Of a stretch of DNA of 10,413 nt, positions 6,938 to 10,413 are shown in pieces. The DNA is from an uncultured Prevotella sp. (lineage in GTDB: Bacteria; Bacteroidota; Bacteroidia; Bacteroidales; Bacteroidaceae): positions 1 through 10,413 of the forward strand of contig CALGRN010000306.1 of the NCBI GenBank assembly GCA_937880835.1. The letters run 5' to 3'. The position numbers and the translations under genes were made by a program. How positions within the stretch are numbered: the first letter of the stretch is position 1; each line of letters starts with the position of its first letter. Below the pieces are notes generated by a model that had not been told where the DNA came from, ran no database searches, and worked only from the letters and a program-made list of their open reading frames with translations.

Positions 6938-6945
6938 TAACTTTG
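6938..6945 (+). promoter_or_regulatory. Bacteroidetes-type -7 element of the outer-membrane gene
   Basis: TAACTTTG matches TAnnTTTG and lies 30 nt before the ATG at 6976. The upstream element is weak (only a TTG at 6921-6923, too close), which fits dependence on an activator bound at 6877-6909. The position also argues against the TTG at 6943 as a start, since it would lie inside the promoter. Confidence 0.6.
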
Positions 6946-6975
6946 CGTGCAGAACATAAACAAAAACACGTAAAG

Positions 6976-9027
6976 ATGAAAGAATTGATTGTTTTATTGG
7001 CTTTCTCACTGTATTCAGTGTCGTTTTGGGCGCAGACAGAAAAAGAAATAAACCTCGACGAGGTTGTTGTAAACGGAGCAAAAGTAGTCAGCAAGGTTGA
7101 CGGACAACGTGTAACGCCTACTTTAAAGCAGCTTGAAGCATCGACATCCGGTTACAGTCTGCTCAAAAAACTTGCGCTTCCGAATATTATTGTAGATGAA
7201 GTAATGCACACAATATCATCGTATGGTAATCTCGGAGAAGTGCAGGTGCGTATCAATGATATTCCGGCAACGAAAGAAGACCTGCTCTCTTTGGATATGA
7301 AAAGCGTGAAATATATCGACTATATCAATAATCCGGGAGTCAGATACGGTGAAAACGTAGGGTTTGTGATAAACTTTGTGACTGCAAGAGCAGTAAGCGG
7401 ATATGTCGCCGGAGCAGATCTTACGCAGACGATGACATCGAAACGCGGTGTGTATGATATCTATGCACGCTTCAATCATAAGAAAAACGAATTCGGAATA
7501 GATTATGATTACAGTTATCAAGACTTCAAAGGAGGACGCAACAGTCAAACTACCGAATATCTGATGCAGGATAATTCCATATACAAAAAAACTAATCAAG
7601 ACACACATACAAGTAATAAGAACACGGGACACAGCGTACGTTTGCATTATAACATAGTGGATTCGATTCGTTATGTGCTGCAAACAACGCTCAGCGGATA
7701 TTTCATCAATTCGCCAAAAAATATAAGAGAGCAGGATATAATAACCGAAAATTCCACGTCTAAGGGATACAGAAGCGACACGGAAAGAAGTTCTTCGCCG
7801 GTTTTAGATATTTATATGTTGGCAAAACTTGGCAAAAACCAGACATTGAAAGCAAATGCAGTGGGCACTTATATCAGCTCGGATTACTCTTATTTCTACG
7901 ATGAAATGGGGAAAAAATACCAACATCAAGGCGACGGAAACACTTATTCGTTTATAAGCGAAGCCATATACGAGAATGCGATGAAGCCGTTCACGCTGTC
8001 TGCCGGAATGCAGTTTCAGCAGAAATATGTATCGAACAAATACTCCGGAGATATAAATACTGTTGTCAATGAAAGAACTTCAAACTTGTATTTGTTCGGT
8101 CAAATAAATGGAAGTATTGCAAAATTGCGCTATATGGCAGGTGTAGGCGTCAGCCGACAATACTACCGTCAGTCTTCAAGCAGATACGACTACGTGATTT
8201 TCCGCCCTAAACTTACAGTCTCATATCCTTTGTTCAGAGGTGCAAATATAAAATACGATTTAAGCATAAGGCAGCATCCGCCGCGTCCGGAGTATATAAG
8301 CGACGTGAGAATACAGTCGAACGAATTGGATATAATTGCAGGTAATCCTAATCTGAAACCTGCTCATCGTTCCGACCATCGGCTCACGTTGTCATATCAG
8401 ACACCTCGTCTTTACACCGAGATAAACGCAAATTATAGTCCGAACATACACCCGGTGATGCAGCAAATATATCGTGATGGCGACAAGTTTGTGTTTACGA
8501 GAGCCAATCAGAAATCAATTCATTTCATGTATTTGCAGAATTACACCCGCTACGACATTATCCCCGACAAGCTTTCCGCAACAGTTTTCGGCGGTGTTTT
8601 TCGCTGCATGAACTACGGAAACACGTATAAGCATCATTACACGTCGTTCTCCGGCGGTGCTTATTTGACCGCATACGTAGGCAATTTCACCTTTCAGGCA
8701 ATGGCAGACAATGGCTTTCGCGTTCTTGAAGGAGAGACTAAAATAGTTAACGGAGGAGCTTATTATGTCACGGCTTCATACAAATTGGGCAACATAAACT
8801 TTTCTCTTTACTATCAACACTGTCTGCAAAAGAATCCGTTACAAGAGAAAACGGAAATAATGAACGAATATGTGAACCGCACATTCACATCCCGAAGCCG
8901 CGACTTAGGCAACATGCTTAGTCTCAACATTTCGATAAACATATCGAAAGGACGTAAATACAAGGAAATAGAACGTACAATGAAAAACAGCGACAAGGAT
9001 ACGGGAATAAAGATGACCGGCAATTAA
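6976..9027 (+). CDS. Outer-membrane beta-barrel protein with TonB-receptor-type plug (orphan receptor)
   Basis: The product is 683 residues from the ATG at 6976. Residues 1-20 form a signal peptide (KELIVLLAFSLYSVSFWAQ). NLDEVVVNG at about 26-34 resembles the LDEVVV segment that precedes the plug of Bacteroidetes TonB-dependent receptors. A plug-like domain follows to about 140 (VQVRINDIPATKEDL, then IDYINNPGVRYGENVGFVINFVT). The rest alternates aromatic and polar residues in the manner of a 20-22-strand barrel. The N-terminal carboxypeptidase-like domain of SusC proteins is absent and no SusD neighbour is present, so it is not a standard polysaccharide-utilisation pair. A hydrophilic tail of about 25 residues follows the last strand, instead of the usual terminal aromatic residue. 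The substrate cannot be read from the sequence. It may be TonB-gated or a barrel of the related family that has lost transport. Confidence 0.8.
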   Translation: MKELIVLLAFSLYSVSFWAQTEKEINLDEVVVNGAKVVSKVDGQRVTPTLKQLEASTSGYSLLKKLALPNIIVDEVMHTISSYGNLGEVQVRINDIPATKEDLLSLDMKSVKYIDYINNPGVRYGENVGFVINFVTARAVSGYVAGADLTQTMTSKRGVYDIYARFNHKKNEFGIDYDYSYQDFKGGRNSQTTEYLMQDNSIYKKTNQDTHTSNKNTGHSVRLHYNIVDSIRYVLQTTLSGYFINSPKNIREQDIITENSTSKGYRSDTERSSSPVLDIYMLAKLGKNQTLKANAVGTYISSDYSYFYDEMGKKYQHQGDGNTYSFISEAIYENAMKPFTLSAGMQFQQKYVSNKYSGDINTVVNERTSNLYLFGQINGSIAKLRYMAGVGVSRQYYRQSSSRYDYVIFRPKLTVSYPLFRGANIKYDLSIRQHPPRPEYISDVRIQSNELDIIAGNPNLKPAHRSDHRLTLSYQTPRLYTEINANYSPNIHPVMQQIYRDGDKFVFTRANQKSIHFMYLQNYTRYDIIPDKLSATVFGGVFRCMNYGNTYKHHYTSFSGGAYLTAYVGNFTFQAMADNGFRVLEGETKIVNGGAYYVTASYKLGNINFSLYYQHCLQKNPLQEKTEIMNEYVNRTFTSRSRDLGNMLSLNISINISKGRKYKEIERTMKNSDKDTGIKMTGN

Positions 9028-9120
9028 CGCAACGCAACTGACAGTCATTTGTGTTGCATGATTTTATTTTAAACTCGTCAATACATTCTCTTTCAGAAAC
9101 CATCCGTGTAGTTACGGTTT

Positions 9121-9208
9121 CATAAAAGCTGTTGTTTTGCATTGCGAAAGCTATCCTTTTGCACGCTGAAAGTTATCATTTTATGATGCAAAAGGATTGC
9201 TTTTGAAA
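9121..9208 (+). repeat. 22-bp palindromic tandem repeat, four units (array 2)
   Basis: Units begin at 9121, 9143, 9165 and 9187, again with an exact 22-bp period and the same consensus as array 1 (AAAG, five-base centre, TTTTGCA-type right arm). Unit 2 is closest to consensus (TGCGAAAG, CTATC, CTTTTGCA). Units 1, 3 and 4 differ at several positions, and both arrays end in a unit whose right arm is TTTTGAAA. The array lies about 95 bp beyond the stop of the outer-membrane gene, in the same orientation as array 1. Confidence 0.83.
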
Positions 9209-9320
9209 CACAAATTATAACCTCCTGACATTCAAACATATGCGTATGGCTGTTTTCGTTTTGTGAAAGCATCCTTTTATTTTTCCGTTTTCATAAATCT
9301 TAATAATGTTGTCGATAAAT

Positions 9321-9354
9321 AAAAAAAACCTCACTTCTCACGAAGTAAGGTTTT
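9321..9354 (-). terminator. Strong hairpin terminator, mainly minus strand, possibly bidirectional
   Basis: A 13-bp stem (9325-9337 against 9342-9354, with one G-T wobble) closes a four-base loop. On the minus strand the stem ends in GGTTTTTTTT, with T running from 9328 to 9321. On the plus strand it is followed by only TTTTCC, so it could also end the outer-membrane gene. It is the expected end of minus-strand transcription from the 9494-10413 block. Confidence 0.88.
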
Positions 9355-9493
9355 CCTTAACTGTTATGTTTATAATGAAATGTTGTTTGTCTATAAAGTT
9401 TTGTATGTTTATATCAAAAAACTCACTAACACATAAACAATTTTTAATCTGTAATTTGAAGAACAATGTTATTCTATAAAGAAAAATTCCATT

Positions 9494-9703
9494 TCATATA
9501 ATCAACCGTTCGGTTTGTCGGATAAAGCGATCGTGTGAGCCGATTTTGCAATTATCAAGATACATTATGATATTCATAACGCTTCCTGAATGTTGATACA
9601 CCGTTCGGTTTTCGTTTTCAAAAGTATAATATAATTGCGAAATGGGCAAAACTAAGTGTTGAGCATTCTTTAAAATTGAAGAATTATCAACGTTTTTAAT
9701 CAT
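9494..9703 (-). CDS. Small ORF of unknown function, 69 residues, coupled to the upstream fusion gene
   Basis: The ATG at 9703-9701 overlaps the stop of the upstream gene as ATGA, which suggests translational coupling. The product begins MIKNVDNSSILKNAQHLVLP and ends HDRFIRQTERLII. I recognise no domain, membrane segment or signal peptide. There are no further features before the terminator at 9321-9354. Two copies of ACCGTTCGGTTT lie within it 95 bp apart in different frames, so that repeat is a DNA-level feature. It may itself be the truncated start of a longer protein, given the truncated genes next to it. It is the least certain coding call here. Confidence 0.4.
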   Translation of the reverse strand: MIKNVDNSSILKNAQHLVLPISQLYYTFENENRTVYQHSGSVMNIIMYLDNCKIGSHDRFIRQTERLII

Positions 9704-10206
9704 TTATCATACATCTTTGAAGCTTTTCCGGCTTCTTTCCGAAAGATACCGGGTGTAAGTCCGGTTTCTTTGCTGAACGTTTTATAAAAAACCGAAACGG
9801 AATTAAAGCCCAATTCATCGGCAAGTTGTTTTAATGGAACATCGTTTTCAGTATCAGATATAATCCTTGTTGCTTCCTCTATTCTGTATTTTCCGATATA
9901 TTTTCCGCAGTCGAATACAACTGCCGAGTTATAGATATACTCTCCGTCAATTTCCGAAAGCCCAGCAATAACGGCGCAGTTTTTTTGAGAGGAGAGCGCT
10001 GCAAGATAATTGAGCTCTTTTGAGTCAGACGGTATAGGTACGGAATATTTTATAAGCTCAGCTCTATTTTCAAATAAGTACCCGCTCATACAGAGTTCAG
10101 GCAAAACTAAAATATTTCCGTCAAAGTTTTCTGTAAGACGATTTATCGTTTTTATATTTTCATCAGTATTGTGTTTTACATCATACTGTACAGCGCTTAC
10201 TCTCAT
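9700..10206 (-). CDS. Chimeric ORF: N-terminal part of a nitrilase-superfamily hydrolase joined to the last HTH of an AraC-family regulator
   Basis: This frame codes for 168 residues with two unrelated halves. Residues 1-108 are the start of a carbon-nitrogen hydrolase: MRVSAVQYD, the first catalytic Glu37 in LVLPELCMSGY, and AVIAGLSE followed by YIYNSAVVF and GKYIGKYR. A real enzyme of about 260-280 residues continues with the catalytic Lys and later the Cys; both are absent. From residue 109 the sequence is the second half of an AraC/XylS DNA-binding domain: IEEATRII, then LADELGFNSVSVFYKTFSKE and TGLTPGIFRK. Its first HTH and any sensor domain are missing. Neither activity is expected. The join is at K106-Y107-R108 (9883-9891), a tripeptide normal at that point in both families. 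The start has a strong GAGGTG eight nt upstream, 16 nt after the aldehyde dehydrogenase stop. Confidence 0.8.
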   Translation of the reverse strand: MRVSAVQYDVKHNTDENIKTINRLTENFDGNILVLPELCMSGYLFENRAELIKYSVPIPSDSKELNYLAALSSQKNCAVIAGLSEIDGEYIYNSAVVFDCGKYIGKYRIEEATRIISDTENDVPLKQLADELGFNSVSVFYKTFSKETGLTPGIFRKEAGKASKMYDK

Positions 10207-10214
10207 ATAGAAAG

Positions 10215-10220
10215 CACCTC
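10215..10220 (-). promoter_or_regulatory. Strong Shine-Dalgarno of the nitrilase-AraC ORF
   Basis: The minus strand reads AAAAGAGGTG (10224-10215), with the GAGGTG core eight nt before the ATG at 10206-10204. It fixes the start and contrasts with murE, rsmH and mraZ, which show no such site. A strong site of this kind is normal for Firmicutes and uncommon in Bacteroidetes. Confidence 0.75.
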
Positions 10221-10222
10221 TT

Positions 10223-10413
10223 TTAAAATTTAGATTTTTTAAACAGCCTGAACGGCAGTGCGCGCTTTACCATATTTAAACTTTTTTCAGAATACGGCGG
10301 ATATCTCAGCGGTATATCGAATAAAAGAGATTTTTTGACTATCGATTTAAAGTGGCTGAATACAGAAAAGCTGTGATATCCGTGGTAACCTCCGATTCCG
10401 CTTGTGCCTATAC
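10223..10413 (-). CDS. Aldehyde dehydrogenase, class-3-like, C-terminal 62 residues (cut by window edge)
   Basis: NAD(P)-dependent aldehyde dehydrogenases oxidise aldehydes to acids. The visible tail begins IGTSGIGGYHGYHSFSVFSH, the family block in which G-x-G-x-YHG precedes the Phe-x-x-x-SH stretch near the C-terminus. It continues FKSIVKKS to DIPLRYPPYSEKS, where RYPPY is the hallmark of the ALDH3-type group (fatty-aldehyde and coniferyl-aldehyde dehydrogenases), and ends in a basic tail KKSKF. The catalytic Cys and cofactor fold lie outside the window. It precedes the nitrilase-AraC ORF by 16 nt on the same strand and looks co-transcribed with it. The substrate cannot be told. Confidence 0.85.
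   Translation of the reverse strand, partial: IGTSGIGGYHGYHSFSVFSHFKSIVKKSLLFDIPLRYPPYSEKSLNMVKRALPFRLFKKSKF

Larger units (their letters stand above)
9028..9493. other. Intergenic region after the outer-membrane gene
   Basis: No gene is visible. The region holds the second 22-bp repeat array (9121-9208) and a strong hairpin terminator (9325-9354). A further degenerate GTGAAAGCATCCTTTTA at about 9263-9279 resembles a repeat unit but is out of phase with the array. At 9355-9493 I see only AT-rich sequence, which would be the 3' end of any minus-strand transcript coming from the right. Confidence 0.65.

Noticed and set aside
6943..6975. TTG start for the outer-membrane protein adding 11 residues
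   Set aside because: It lies inside the TAACTTTG promoter box and would put charged residues before the signal peptide.
9096..9121. Hairpin GAAACC/GGTTTC after the outer-membrane gene as a terminator
   Set aside because: The 6-bp stem has a 14-nt loop and no T-tract; the hairpin at 9325-9354 is far stronger.
10010..10210. 66-codon plus-strand ORF at the right end
   Set aside because: It is antisense to the nitrilase half of the fusion gene and lacks start signals.

Overview
The window looks like a Bacteroidales chromosome, probably Prevotellaceae. Its coding DNA is fairly AT-rich, its starts mostly lack a strong Shine-Dalgarno, and three genes have the Bacteroidetes -7 promoter element TAnnTTTG. 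The division-wall cluster has the layout usual for that group, and there is a typical Bacteroidetes outer-membrane barrel with a plug. The assignment comes from protein and promoter style only; no search was run.

Layout. Positions 1-4380, all on the minus strand, hold the start of a dcw (division and cell wall) operon read right to left: mraZ, rsmH, an ftsL-like gene, ftsI (a class B penicillin-binding protein with PASTA repeats) and the first 68 codons of murE. The last four are packed with overlaps of 4 and 8 nt and one 32-nt gap. Two tandem 10-bp TGTGGGG repeats sit directly upstream of the mraZ -7 box and match the known MraZ operator pattern, so the cluster looks autoregulated. Positions 4381-5451 are mostly non-coding. 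They contain a minus-strand terminator, a short decayed or frameshifted coding remnant in front of it, and a four-unit 22-bp palindromic tandem repeat. On the plus strand, dgt (dGTP triphosphohydrolase) is followed by an orphan plug-plus-barrel outer-membrane protein with its own promoter and a striking set of 11-bp phased palindromes. Positions 9028-9493 are non-coding and hold a second four-unit array of the same 22-bp repeat and a strong bidirectional hairpin terminator.

The right end (about 9494-10413, minus strand) has a different character. It has the tail of a class-3-type aldehyde dehydrogenase, then, after 16 nt containing a strong GAGGTG ribosome-binding site, an ORF that is the N-terminal third of a nitrilase-superfamily hydrolase fused in frame to the last helix-turn-helix of an AraC-family regulator. 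The style is Firmicutes-like. The join falls exactly at a Lys-Tyr-Arg shared by both families, so this is either a real recombinant or a library/assembly chimera.

The best candidates for something new are the paired 22-bp palindromic arrays, the phased operator ahead of the outer-membrane gene, and the nitrilase-AraC junction. I saw no complete new defence or mobile system.
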